Source: Limnephilus marmoratus
Lineage: Eukaryota > Arthropoda > Insecta > Trichoptera > Limnephilidae
NCBI GenBank assembly: GCA_917880885.1
Contig: OU862908.1
Span: forward strand, 50,613,819 to 50,677,818
DNA: 64,000 nucleotides
Direction of reading: 5' to 3'
How positions within the stretch are numbered: position 1 is the stretch's first letter; each line of letters starts with the position of its first letter. The notes beneath the pieces were generated by a model, which did not search any database, had not been told where the DNA came from, and was given only the letters and a program-made list of their open reading frames with translations. This document shows, in pieces, positions 39,125 through 47,950 of the stretch. The position numbers and the translations under genes are program-made.

Positions 39125-39951
39125 CGATGCGGGGTGGCGCTCCTCCTATGCTGGCCAGAGCGTAGTGTCGAAACTTCGCGCCTCAAAGTAGCAAGCTCTT
39201 GTTGGAGAGGCTGCATCAACCGCTCCATCTGTGTAACCAATGAGTCTTCGGACGATGGAATAGCCACTGAGTAGACTGCCGGTCTACCAGCGTAGTCTGC
39301 TATGGTGTCTGCCAAGCTGGCCACCTTGTCAAGCGGAGTATCCTGCTGCGTAGCCAGAATCACCTGCATACTTCTACGAAGACGACCCATCCATAGGGTT
39401 CTCAAAACCTCATCGGGCACAGCGCTGCCGGCGAGGGTGCGCAGGTGTCTCAAGAATTGGGAGGGTTTACGGTCTCCGATTTCTTCATGTTCCAGAAGTC
39501 TCCTTGTCTTCTGCTCCTGCGTGGAGCTGAGGCGTCTGGTTAGTTCATATTTTAATAATGCATATGCACCAACCTCAGGGGGCTTCACAATGATGTCCCA
39601 GACTTCTTGGGCGTGGGCGGGATCCAAGGCTCCGAGAATGAAACCAAATTTTGTGGCATCCACGGTCACTCCTGCTGCCTCGAAGCTGCGCTCCACCATA
39701 GCGAACCATAATTCTGGGTCAGTAGGGCAGAAAGGCGGAATGCGTACTGCCACTCGGTTGACCTTAGGCGGTTGATTCTTGATGTTGGGTTGCTGGTTAC
39801 TGGTCGTTAGTTGCGTGTTGCTGGTTATTGGTTGCTGGCTGTCCTCAGATGTTCCGCTCGCAAGAGACATGATGATGATGATTGGTGTGCGAAATTTATC
39901 ACCGAAGAGTTTATTTCGTGCGCGACGTGCTCGCGGTAGACGTATTTGCAC
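38983..39951 (-). CDS. gag: Gag polyprotein with CHCC zinc motif
   Basis: An intact 322-codon frame. Gag packages the RNA into the virus-like particle. The capsid-like part begins around residue 66 (RIPPFCPTDPELWFAMVE..) and includes YALLKYELTRRLS and PSQFLRHLRTLAG, which match Gag of Ty3/gypsy elements of the CsRn1 type. Residues 240-290 are Arg/Ser-rich. The zinc motif near the end is C294-X2-H297-X9-C307-X3-C311, a CHCC order instead of the usual CCHC, a feature reported for CsRn1-clade Gag. Translation could start at 39951 or, more plausibly, at the Met codon at 39868-39870 (Met28, MSLASGTSE), because the first 27 residues are basic leader-like sequence. It is the only gene in the element without an obvious lesion. 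Confidence 0.9.
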   Translation of the reverse strand: MQIRLPRARRARNKLFGDKFRTPIIIIMSLASGTSEDSQQPITSNTQLTTSNQQPNIKNQPPKVNRVAVRIPPFCPTDPELWFAMVERSFEAAGVTVDATKFGFILGALDPAHAQEVWDIIVKPPEVGAYALLKYELTRRLSSTQEQKTRRLLEHEEIGDRKPSQFLRHLRTLAGSAVPDEVLRTLWMGRLRRSMQVILATQQDTPLDKVASLADTIADYAGRPAVYSVAIPSSEDSLVTQMERLMQPLQQELATLRREVSTLRSGQHRRSATPHRWSNRSRSRSIDRQPEGTCWYHWKYGTKASKCTKPCNFQQKNARGPN

Positions 39952-39959
39952 GCGTCGTG

Positions 39960-40022
39960 CTCACTGTCGGGGTTCACCAATGTAAACGTCGTGATCACCA
40001 ATGTGAACGTCGGGGTCTCCAA
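39960..40022 (-). other. Primer-binding site with tandem 21-bp PBS-like copies
   Basis: Directly inside the 5' LTR the minus strand reads TTGGAGACCCCGACGTTCAC. From TGG onward, 14 of 15 bases fit the 3' end of tRNA-Trp (recalled from insect/animal tRNA-Trp, not searched). The pattern recurs twice at 21-bp steps: TTGGTGATCACGACG from 40001 and TTGGTGAACCCCGACAG from 39980. The first two steps are also preceded by ACA, as at the LTR junction. Only the first copy adjoins the LTR and should be functional. Confidence 0.8.
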
Positions 40023-40568
40023 TGTGGGTTCTCAGGTGTCGGCTGATGGTTAAATGAAGAAAAACGAGTTTGCGTGTAAAATAAGCCTTTTATAAGTTCC
40101 CACAATAATTCGTGAGCACACAAACACTGTCAGCGTACAATTTTACGATATTAATAGTACACACTGGGTCAAGGTTGATTGCGGATAGACGAGGCGACTG
40201 CGTGGTAGTTGAACGAATACTGAATTTTCGCTGTTACTAGGCGCCTTTTATATGGTCCGACGAGTGGAGTATTAGTGGTAAATCGTCACTTCGGCTAGTT
40301 ACCCGAAGGCGCTAGAACTTGTGCATTTCAAGCGTACGATGGTTCGTACCTTTTCTGGAATGTGCGCGAGGTAGGTAGGTCCACGCCTCTGTCTCGGCGT
40401 AGTAGGTATCTACCTACGCTCAGTCGTGTATCGTCCATGCTCGACGGCTGGCGAGTGCTCTAGTAACTTCGTTTGCATATATTTGAACACAGGCGCCGCC
40501 TCTGGAAATATCGATACGTTTCGGGTGTAATCCAAAACGTGACGTAGCAATAATGCGTGGCCGCTACA
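40023..40568 (-). repeat. 5' LTR of the Ty3/gypsy element
   Basis: Same length as the 3' LTR. By eye about 11 substitutions separate them, for example GTGAGC versus GTGGGC, CTGTCA versus CTATCA, CTGAATTTTC versus CTGTGTTTTC, and CCACGCC versus CCACTCC. It ends at CGCTACA, followed by the AAGT duplication and then satellite. Confidence 0.95.
40244..40254 (-). promoter_or_regulatory. TATA box in 5' LTR
   Basis: CATATAAAAGG on the minus strand, identical to the site in the other LTR. It is the likely core promoter for gag-pol. Confidence 0.6.
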
Positions 40569-40572
40569 AAGT

Positions 40573-42473
40573 CATTGTTTAACACTTGGGTTCGGTGCTT
40601 AAAAACCTTCGGTCCTGGCGTCGGTCATAACTTCGGCCCCACGGCACCAAATTAACTGAAATTTTGGTTTCTTATTTAGAATATGGTCTGTAAACGAATC
40701 AATCAAAAAATCTACCGAAAGAAGAATTTAAAAAAAATCATTATTTTAAAACTTGGGATCAGTCGAATTAGCACTTGGGTTCGGTTGTTTTAATACTTGG
40801 GGTCGGTCATAACTTTTTGCCCTAAGTCACCGGTTTGACTGAAATTTTGGATTCTTACCAAGAATCATGGTCTGTAAACGAATCAATCAAAAAATATCTC
40901 CAAAAAAGAATTAAAAAAAAAAATTTTTTTTTCAACACTTGGGTTCGGTCGTTGAAACACATGGCGTCGGTCATAATTTCGGCACCACAGCACCAAACTG
41001 TCTGAAATTTTGGATTCTTACTAAAAATCATGGTCTGTACACAAATCAATCAAAAAATCTGCCAAAAGAAGAATTTAAAAAACATCTTCATTTTAAAACT
41101 TGAGGTCGGTCGTGTAAGCACTTGGATTCTTAGAACATGGTCTGTAAACGAATCAATCAAAAAATCTACCGAAGGAAGAATTAAAAAAAAATCATTATTT
41201 TAAAACTTGGGGTCAGTCGTATTAGCACTTGGATTCGGTTATTTTAATACTTGGGGTCGGTCATAACTTTTTGCCCTAAGTCACCGATTTGACTGAAATT
41301 TTGAATTCTTACTAAGAACATGGTCTGTAAACGAATCAATCAAAAAATCTAACAAAAAAGAATATAAAAAAAAATCATTGTTTTAACACTTGGGGTCAGT
41401 CGTATCAGCACTTGGGTTTCCTTGTTTTAATACTTGGGGTCGGTTGTATTAGCACTTGGATTCGGATGTTTTCATTCTTGGGGTCGGTTATAGCTTTGGC
41501 CCTACGTCACCGATTTGACTAAAATTTCCGATTTTTACTAAGAACATGGTCTGTACACAAATCAATCAAAAAATCTACGAAACAAATTATTTAAAAAACC
41601 ATCATTTTAAAACTTGGGCTCAGCCGTATTAGCACTTGGGTTCGGTTGTTTTAATACTTGTGGTTGGTGATTAATTTGGCACTATGGCACCGAGCAGACT
41701 GAAATTTTGGATTCTTACCAATATGGTCGGTAAACGAATCAATTAAAAAAATTACCAAAAAAGAATTTTAAAAAAATATATTGTTTCAACACTTGTTTTC
41801 AGTCGTTAAGCACATGGCGTCGATGATAACTTCGGCCCAACGGCACCAAACTGTGTGAAATTTTGCATTCTTACTAAGAATCATGGTCTGTACACGAATC
41901 AATCAAAAAATCTACCAAAAGAAGAATTTAAAAAATCATCATTTTAAATCTTAGGGCCAGTCGTATTAGCACTTGGGTTCGGTAGTTGTAATACTTGGGG
42001 TCGGTGATAACTTTGGCATTATGGCACCGAGACGACTAAAATTGTGGATTCTTACAAAGAACATGGTCTGTGAACGAATCCATCAAAAAATCTAACATTA
42101 AAGAATTTTTAAAAAAATCATTGTTTCAACACTTGGGGCCAGACGTATCAGAACTTAGGTTCTTTTGTTTTAATACTTGGGGTCGGTCATAACTTTGGCC
42201 TTAAGTCACCGATTTGACTGAAATTTTGGATTCTTACCAAGAACATGTTCTGTAAACGAATCAATCAAAAAATCTAACAAAAAAGAATTTGAAAAAAAAT
42301 TATTGTTTCAACACTTTATTTTGAATTCTTACTTAGAACATGGTCTGCAAACGAATCTACCAAATCTACCAAAAGAAGAATTTTAAAAAAATAATCATTT
42401 TAAAACTTGGGGTTAATCGTATTAGCACTTGGGTTCAATTGTTTTAATACTTGGGGTCGGTGATAACTTTGGC
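40573..42473. repeat. Diverged satellite right of the retrotransposon
   Basis: Continuation of the interrupted satellite (GTCATTGTTTAACACTTGGG, the resumed monomer tail). Monomers have the 22-bp heads and the GACTGAAATTTTGGATTCTTAC core but no HOR register, and tails are of the CTACCAAAAGAAGAATT type. Partial monomers occur (for example GCACTTGGATTCTTAGAAC near 41,118). Divergence is clearly higher than in 1-32.7 kb. Confidence 0.9.
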
Positions 42474-42489
42474 GCCTACTAAATTTCAT

Positions 42490-43016
42490 TAGCTTTAATA
42501 AAATACCTAACTCTACAGAAGGTGTAAAGCTGTCACAAAGAACAGAAAATTCCATTTGTGTTACCTGTCTTGAAGGCAAGCAAACGAGAAAACCGTTCCC
42601 CGCCGAATGCTCCCACTGCTAGAGCTTATTCACAGTGACGTGTGTGGACCTATGAAGCATACTTCAATTGGAGGGGTAAGGTGTTTTGTAACCTTTATTG
42701 ATGATTTTTCTCGGAGAGTACATGTATATTTTATAAAGAAAGTATTTGAAAAATTTGTGGAATTTAAGAATAGAGTAGAAAATGAGTTAAGTACAAAAGT
42801 AATAATTTTGAGAAGCGATAATGGAAGTGAATACAAAAATAAAACTTTTGAAGCCTACTTAAAAAAACATGGAATACTGCACCAGACATCTAATCATACA
42901 CACCAGAGCAAAACGGCCTCAGTGAAAGAATGAATGGAACTTTAATTTAGCGAGCTAAATGCATGATTTTAAATGCTGAGTTGCAGGTCACATTCTGGGC
43001 CAAAATGTAAGAAACG
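42490..43016 (+). pseudogene. Ty1/copia integrase fragment
   Basis: A piece of copia-type pol on the plus strand, in at least three frames. The first part reads ICVTCLEGKQTRKPF, the pre-integrase zinc-binding segment. After a shift at about 42,607, LIHSDVCGPM gives the first catalytic Asp, FVTFIDDFSRRV follows, and LRSDNGSEY gives the second. After another shift near 42,898, PEQNGLSERMNGTL contains the catalytic Glu, followed by a stop and AKCMILNAEL. The catalytic triad is thus present but never in one frame, and RT, RNase H, gag and LTRs are absent. It is a truncated remnant embedded in satellite, older than the Ty3/gypsy copy judging by its decay. Confidence 0.88.
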
Positions 43017-43347
43017 GCTGTCAAGACTCTAGAACTATTTATTATTTATTTATGTAATTGGACAACTTAAAAGATCGTAAATGACAGCGCACAAAAACAA
43101 AAGCTAGAGGGCGTTCATACTTCCATCAATTAAAAATAATAATTAATGCTTGACAAGTTAAAGTATTTCACCAAAAAATGTAGACATAATTTGTCTCGAC
43201 GCTACCTAGCGAGAGATTTAGCACTAACAATGCCTCTCTCACAAAAATAAAATAAAGTTGGTTGTTTTCAGGTGGAAAAATGTAATAAGCAGTTATTATT
43301 GAATGAAACCCTAATTTATATTGAATTATTTGGCAAGTATAAGATAA
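43017..43347. other. Unidentified AT-rich insert between copia fragment and tRNA-like sequence
   Basis: Not satellite and no coding signal. It includes a GACGCTACCTAGCGAGAGATTT segment and A/T-rich stretches. It may be the remainder of the inserted element(s) that brought the copia piece or the tRNA-like sequence, but no ends or target duplication could be defined. Confidence 0.5.
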
Positions 43348-43419
43348 GCCGACATAGCTCAGTGGTAGAGCACCTGACCGGCAATCAGAAGGATACGGGT
43401 GTAAGTTCCGTTGGCGGCA
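43348..43419 (+). tRNA. tRNA-like sequence (Ala-GGC-like), probably SINE head or pseudogene
   Basis: A 72-nt cloverleaf can be drawn. The acceptor GCCGACA pairs with TGGCGGC at 6 of 7 positions, followed by discriminator A. The D-arm is GCTCAGTGGTAGAGC. The anticodon stem CTGA/TCAG has loop CCGGCAA, anticodon GGC, and C where U33 is required. The T-stem is ACGGG/TCCGT with loop TGTAAGT instead of the TTCRANT form. The degraded B box, the wrong U33 and the rarely used Ala-GGC anticodon argue against a working gene. TGTAACTTTTCTCGGAAG follows, then satellite from about 43,454. Confidence 0.45.
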
Positions 43420-43453
43420 TGTAACTTTTCTCGGAAGATTTTTCCAATGCAGC

Positions 43454-43720
43454 ACTTGGGTTCGGTTATTTTAATACTTAGGGTCGGTCATAGCTATGGC
43501 CCTAAGCCACCGATTTGACTGAAATATTGGATTCTTTTACCGAAATTTTGGATTCTTACTAAGAACGTGGTCTGTTCTCGAATCAATTAAGAAATCTACC
43601 AAAAGAAGAATTAAAAAAACACATTTTTAACACTTGGGTTCGGTCGTCAAAACACTTGGGTTCGGTCATAACTTAGACCCCATGGCACCGAGCAGACTGA
43701 AATTTTGGATTCTTACTAAG
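43454..43720. repeat. Diverged satellite fragment
   Basis: The monomer heads ACTTGGGTTCGG and ACTTAGGGTCGGTCATAG resume after the insert. The GACTGAAATATTGGATTCTT core is immediately followed by a partial duplicate of itself. It ends at TTCTTACTAAG, where the SINE-like element is inserted. Confidence 0.88.
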
Positions 43721-44018
43721 TATTGGATATCCAACATCTCTGCCATAGGTCACCCCAAGTGGTTCGCTACGTTTGGTGATTTCGCAGGGGTGCCCGGGTT
43801 CATGGGGTGAGGTTTGTCTAGGTCTTGGAGGCGGATGACCAAGACACACTGAACCCCAGATTCCTACCCACTCCTTAAACCCTTTTCCTTCCCAGAACTC
43901 TCCTCTCCTTCCTTTCCTTAAAAAAACCCTCCACCCAGCATCCCCAAAGATGACATAGGCCCTGAGGAAAATTGTTTTCCTCATGGCCTCCTGTGAGGAG
44001 CTCATGTAAAAAAAAAAA
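43721..44018 (+). mobile_element. SINE-like element with LINE-shared 3' tail, copy 1
   Basis: About 298 bp, beginning TATTGGATATCC and ending in an A tail (44008-44018), inserted between TTCTTACTAAG and ATGGTCGG of a satellite monomer. The same sequence recurs at 54,399-54,705. The last ~115 bp (from CTCTCCTTCCTTTCC) also match the 3' end of the LINE fragment at 47,615-47,950, including nested inverted repeats just before the tail. The 5' body (GGTTCGCTACGTTTGG, GCCCGGGTTCATGGGG) has no convincing Pol III A/B boxes, so a simple internally deleted LINE remains possible. Frames within it are not coding. Confidence 0.75.
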
Positions 44019-44020
44019 CC

Positions 44021-44740
44021 ATGGTCGGTACACGAATCAAAAAAGAATTTAAAAAAAAATCATCATTTTCAAAACGGGTCGGTCGTATAAGAACTTGGGT
44101 TCGGTTGTTTTAATACTTGGGGTCGGTCATAACCTTGGCACCGCGCCGACTGAGACTGAAATTTTGGAATCTTACTAAGAATCAAGGTCTGTAAAAAAAA
44201 TCTGCCAAAAGAAGAATTAAAAAAAATCGTTGTTTTAACTCTTGGGTTCGGTCATTAAAACACATGGCGTCGGTCATATCTTCGGCCCCACGACACCAAA
44301 TTGACTGAAATTTTGGATTCTTACTGAAAATAATGGTCTGTTCACGAATCAATCAAAAAATCTGCCAAAAGAAGAATTTAAAAATAAATCATTGTTTTAA
44401 CACTTGGGTTCAGTCGTCAAAATACTTGCGGTCGGTCATAACTTAAACCCCATGGCACCGAGCAGACCAAAATTTTGGATTCTTACTATGAATCATGGTC
44501 TGTACACGAATCAATAAAAAATCTGCCAGAAGAAGAATTTAAAAAAAAATCATCATTTTAAAACTTCGGGTCGGTCGTATTAGCACGTGGTTTCGGTTTC
44601 TATAATACTTGGAGTCGGTCATGATTTTGGCCCTACGTCATCGATTTGATTGAAATTTTGGATTATTACTAAGAATATGGGTCTGAACACAAATCAATCA
44701 AAAAATCAACCAAAAGAAAAAATTTAAAAAATCATCATTA
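44021..44740. repeat. Outermost diverged satellite, right end of array
   Basis: The last recognisable monomers, strongly diverged, with tails of the CTGCCAAAAGAAGAATT type. The final one fades after ATCAACCAAAAGAAAAAATTT at about 44,740. No satellite is seen from there to the window end. Confidence 0.88.
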
Positions 44741-44950
44741 TTAGAAGGTCATTCATTAAAAATAATTTAAAAAAATTGGACTAGGGTTCTCTATTCTAAT
44801 TTTTTGAAAGAGCTGCGGGAATATTGTGATAAGTAAGTAATATTGAAAAGTGAGAGTATTCCAAAATTCAAAAACGTCGAAACGTCAAGTTTGTTCTTAA
44901 ACATATAATGCTGCCCCTCTTTCTTACACACTAAATATCAACAGTCAAAA

Positions 44951-45207
44951 ATGGGTCAAACGGTGAACGTATGTCTGCACCCCTCCAAAGGAAAAATACA
45001 TTCTATACTAACCAGGGAAGGGGGAGGTGATCTCGGGAGGGGGTTTCGCAGGACGGTGGAAGGGGGAGTTGAGTGGGAGGAGGGAAGGTGGAGGAGGCGG
45101 AGTGGGAACGTGAGAGGGGAAGGGGAACGGGACAAATGGATAAGAACACGCATGGAGAAACAATTTATTTGTTAATTGGCATTGCAACGCACGCCCGGTT
45201 CAGCTAG
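44951..45207 (+). mobile_element. Helitron-like 3' fragment with G-rich core, copy 1
   Basis: The 3' end GCAACGCACGCCCGGTTCAGCTAG followed by T has the CTAG-T terminus of Helitrons. The body is a purine-rich tract (45,016-45,130, many GGG/GGAGG runs) that also occurs in the Helitrons at 51,601 and 55,671, as does the GGAGAAACAATTTATTTGTTAA stretch before the end. The 5' end is missing. Both open frames through the G-rich tract are low-complexity artefacts. Confidence 0.75.
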
Positions 45208-45329
45208 TTTATTAATATTTGTAGGAGAGTGATTGAAATATTGTTGTTATATTATGTTGTAAAATTGTAACTTTAATAAATGTTTTAATTTAAAAAAAAT
45301 ATGAATATAAAATAAATGAAAAAAAAACA

Positions 45330-45467
45330 ATGTTTGAAAATCTACTACCACCACCACAGTAAGCGGAAAATGTTGCTTATATCGTTAAGGAAAACTTAGC
45401 CAGCCGAGGAATCAAACACCCGACTGGGTGGTACTCAAACGCGATACCAACTCAGCCACTAACTGGT
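45330..45467 (-). mobile_element. tRNA-derived SINE (family A), copy 1
   Basis: Minus-oriented SINE; homologous to 50,929-51,122. On the minus strand an A-box region (GGCTGAGTTGGTATCGCG) is followed by a degenerate B box (GTTTGATTCC) and the AGCCACTTTTC-like body seen here as GGAAAATGTTGCTTAT on the plus strand. Flanking ACCACCACCACAG is shared by the copies. Its boundaries are approximate. Confidence 0.7.
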
Positions 45468-45991
45468 CAAATATACATAGTTCATGTTTTTATACACACC
45501 ATAAATTTATTTATTTAAAATCCATTAAACTATAGACCTTTGTTTGTCAATGTCATCCTTGCTGGAACGTAGAAGATGTTTGTAAAATAACCAACATAAA
45601 TGGTTTTTTATAGGTTGTTGGTTTTTATAGAAGATTTAATCCCTAATCGCATTTGAAGAGAAAATGTAAAAAAAAATCAAAATAATAAATAACATATAAA
45701 TGAAATGCGATAATTTATTCATTTTTTAAATAAATTGTTCGCAGCACTAATGGAACTGATAAAGGTTACACGTTCAAATCAAACAAAGATTTAAATTACT
45801 ACCGTATCTTAACGATATGATTTCATCGTTTTCCGAGACAATTTAACTTTATCGCTTTACATAAATGGATTAATGTGACCAATCAAATCACCACTTGAAC
45901 GATTAGTGCACACGAAGGTTAAGTGCATCCATTGTCAAGTATAACGTGACTACTGTTTATTAGATTAAATAGTAGATATTATTCATACATC
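45468..45991. other. AT-rich interval without recognisable features
   Basis: No open frame above noise, no repeat ends and no RNA gene seen. It may hold decayed repeats. Confidence 0.5.
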
Positions 45992-46853
45992 GCTTCGTTT
46001 TAAACCTTCCGGCTGTAATGCAGAGTTTAACAGGTAGGTATTACCGTGAGTCAAGCCAGAGCGGCGCTTGCTCACCTGCTTCGTTACTTTGTGTACGAAT
46101 AAAAACAAAGCGGGTTTCGGTTTTCTAATTAATCGGCGCATGGGCGGCCAACTGGCGCAGGCGTGCTGACGAGAATGTTTGTATGTCAACGTATCAGACC
46201 GAACATAGTGAAGGCAGGTTCAGATTTGTGTCCGCGCGAGGCGGCGCCGATAAGCTTTACCGGAATGAATTCTTAATTCCTGCTCGCCGGTGACGCCGGT
46301 CAGAATCTGATATCAAAATGAGCGAACTGTTAATTGCCGCTGTTTTCAATCAATCGCCAATCTGGGATAAAAGAAATTCATTTCATAGCACCAGAAATGT
46401 TGTTGACAAGTGATGGAATGAAATCAACAAGATAAAATTTTGAAATAACCTCAAATGTCACAAGTGAATTCCTTTAAAGCACGTACTTAACATATTATCA
46501 TGTTCTCCAGAAGTTTTCATATTTAAAGATACCAATTACCAAATACCATTTCTTTATTCCTTAATTTAAAGAAAGGATTCTCCAAAAGTAAATAATCGTC
46601 GTCTACGAACTCGACATTTCGTAAAAACTGACAGCTGCTGTCAAGCTACCGCGCAGGTAGCGCAAGTTTTATCCGCGTTCTGTTTGTCCACATCTCGGCG
46701 TCAACTGCCGCCGGTGGAACAGGGCACTGAACGCCATTAATCTGAAAACCGAAACCCGCTTTGTTTTGTTCGTACCCTTGCCCATAATTTATGGTTTGGC
46801 TCGCGCATACCTGTTTATCCGCTGCATTACAACCAGAAGTTTTAACACGAAGC
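45992..46853. mobile_element. Long-inverted-repeat (foldback/MITE-like) element, ~860 bp
   Basis: The two ends are inverted copies. GCTTCGTTTTAAA at 45992 matches the complement of the right end, TTTTAACACGAAGC ending at 46853. Further in, GTAATGCAGAGTTTAACAGGTA answers TACCTGTTTATCCGCTGCATTAC, and ACAAAGCGGGTTTCGGTTTTC (about 46,110) answers GAAAACCGAAACCCGCTTTGT (about 46,745). The arms reach roughly 150-190 bp with indels. The middle has GC-rich segments but no transposase, so it is non-autonomous. Confidence 0.82.
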
Positions 46854-46875
46854 TAAAATAGAAGTATGTGAATAC

Positions 46876-47000
46876 CTACCAAGCCCCAACTGCTCCCGAC
46901 TTCCATAGACGGTTGAAGAAATTGGGGGAGAGAAGAGAATGGGGAGATCTGGTCACCAAACACGGCTAAAGCCATTTCAAGCAACTCTTCGATTCTGAAT
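46876..47000. repeat. Interspersed repeat R, copy 1
   Basis: CCCCAACTGCTCCCGACTTCC..GAGATCTGGTCACCAAACACGGCTAAAGCCATTT resembles 54,709-54,900 (CCCAACTGCTCCCAACC..CAGATCTGGTCACAAACACAGCTAAAGCAAATTT), with a G-rich middle of different length. The family is not recognised. A 77-codon minus-strand frame across it is probably part of the ancient repeat, not a host gene. Confidence 0.6.
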
Positions 47001-47099
47001 GGTGGTCTTTCACCACGACGATGCTGAGGGTATCCACCACTCTGAAATGTAACGAAATTTATTATTTCTTTATTGCGAAAGAACACAAATTTTATTTGC

Positions 47100-47170
47100 G
47101 CTGTTCGAGATTCGAATCCGCAACCTCTGAATTCCCAGTCGAAGATCTTAACCGCACACTAACGAAATCA
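47100..47170 (-). mobile_element. tRNA-derived SINE head (family B)
   Basis: On the minus strand TTAGTGTGCGGTTAAGAT (A-box-like) is followed about 40 bases later by GGATTCGAATCTC, a good Pol III B box (GGTTCGANTCC type). The folding into a cloverleaf is poor, so it is a tRNA-derived element rather than a tRNA gene. Confidence 0.6.
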
Positions 47171-47614
47171 ATTTAGTTATATTGTACCAACCACGATAGT
47201 TTGAGATATGGCAATATTAACACTGTAATGTATGATCCTGCCACTGAGAGGACCGTTCTAACCATTCTTTCTTTATGCGTCGCGGTCATTTATGAGAAAC
47301 AGGCATAGATTACAATTTACTATGAAGAATCACCGATGTTCCTCTGGGACTCTACGATGACAGACAGCTCAAAAGTCAAAATGCTGAATACAGTAATAAG
47401 GAACAACCTATAATTTGAAAAACATTAAAATTAATATTGCATCCACCCTCCTAAAAAGTAAGCATCACTTAATACCATATGCAAAGAGTATTTAACATAT
47501 TTATGAAAGGTGCATTGATTGTTTGTGCATGCCGTTTACGCCCATTTTAACCCCTCAGACTTCGACCTATTTTATCAGATTTTGTAATAAAATTCAAATA
47601 AATTGAATATTTCT
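47171..47614. other. AT-rich interval without recognisable features
   Basis: No coding signal or repeat ends identified. Confidence 0.5.
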
Positions 47615-47950
47615 TTTAATTAGAAACTTGTTCTACCGGTATTACAATGAAAGATGCTCCGAGGAACTAGCGTCATTGATCCCTTCGGCACCGGTGCATA
47701 GTCGGGAAACACGCCAAACGCGTGCCCAACATTTGTACACGGTTGACATTTGTCACATGAAAATGGGTCGTTTCTTCGACTCGTTCGCCGGCCTCTGTGT
47801 TTCCTCCTTCCTACAACATGGGTCTCTTCAAGACCAATGTTCATTCCTTCCTCTCCTCAAAAAAACCCTCCACACAGCATCCCAGATGACATAGGCCCTG
47901 AGGGAAATTATTTTCCTCAGGGCCTCCTGTGTGGAGTTAATGTAAAAAAA
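47615..47950 (+). pseudogene. 5'-truncated LINE: C-terminus of ORF2 plus 3' tail
   Basis: The frame FYRYYNERCSEELASLIPSA matches the C-terminal region common to several insect LINE ORF2 proteins (the FYRxYxGxCSEEL block). After a frameshift near 47,785 the ending continues in another frame with YNMGLFKTNVHSFL and stops at a TGA at about 47,887. The 3' end carries nested inverted repeats: CTCCACACAG (47868-47877) with CTGTGTGGAG (47927-47936), and inside them GGCCCTGAGG (47894-47903) with CCTCAGGGCC (47915-47924). These are followed by ATGT and a short A tail. Only the last ~330 bp of the element remain, typical of incomplete target-primed reverse transcription. The 3' tail matches the SINE-like copies at 43,721 and 54,399. 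Confidence 0.82.

Larger units (their letters stand above)
35251..40568 (-). mobile_element. Ty3/gypsy LTR retrotransposon, CsRn1 (Kabuki-like) clade, disabled
   Basis: A complete-length element of 5,318 bp lies in minus orientation inside the satellite. It is bounded by AAGT on both sides (35247-35250 and 40569-40572), a 4-bp target duplication, and the satellite resumes directly after it. It has two 546-bp LTRs (TGTAGCGG..CCCACA on its own strand), a primer-binding region, gag, pol (protease, RT, RNase H, integrase) and a polypurine tract. There is no envelope gene. The gag CHCC zinc motif and a tRNA-Trp-like primer site are traits described for the CsRn1 clade; the clade call is inference from those plus the gag sequence. 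Pol is broken by two in-frame stops and three frameshifts, and the integrase has lost its catalytic Glu. The LTRs differ at about 11 positions by eye (about 2%). Confidence 0.95.

Noticed and set aside
36007..39985. Plus-strand open frames across the Ty3/gypsy element
   Set aside because: They are antisense shadows of gag and pol with no recognisable protein content.
43168..44005. Minus-strand frames of 95 and 110 codons
   Set aside because: They cross the unidentified insert plus tRNA-like sequence and the SINE-like element respectively; composition is non-coding and the boundaries mix different repeats.
44951..45175. Gly/Arg/Glu-rich 74-codon frame, and similar frames at 51,765 and 55,755-56,202
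   Set aside because: They arise from the G-rich tracts of Helitron copies, open on both strands, and are low complexity.
46853..47086. 77-codon minus-strand frame
   Set aside because: It overlaps interspersed repeat R. It may be a fossil piece of a mobile element, but I could not recognise it and did not call it a gene.
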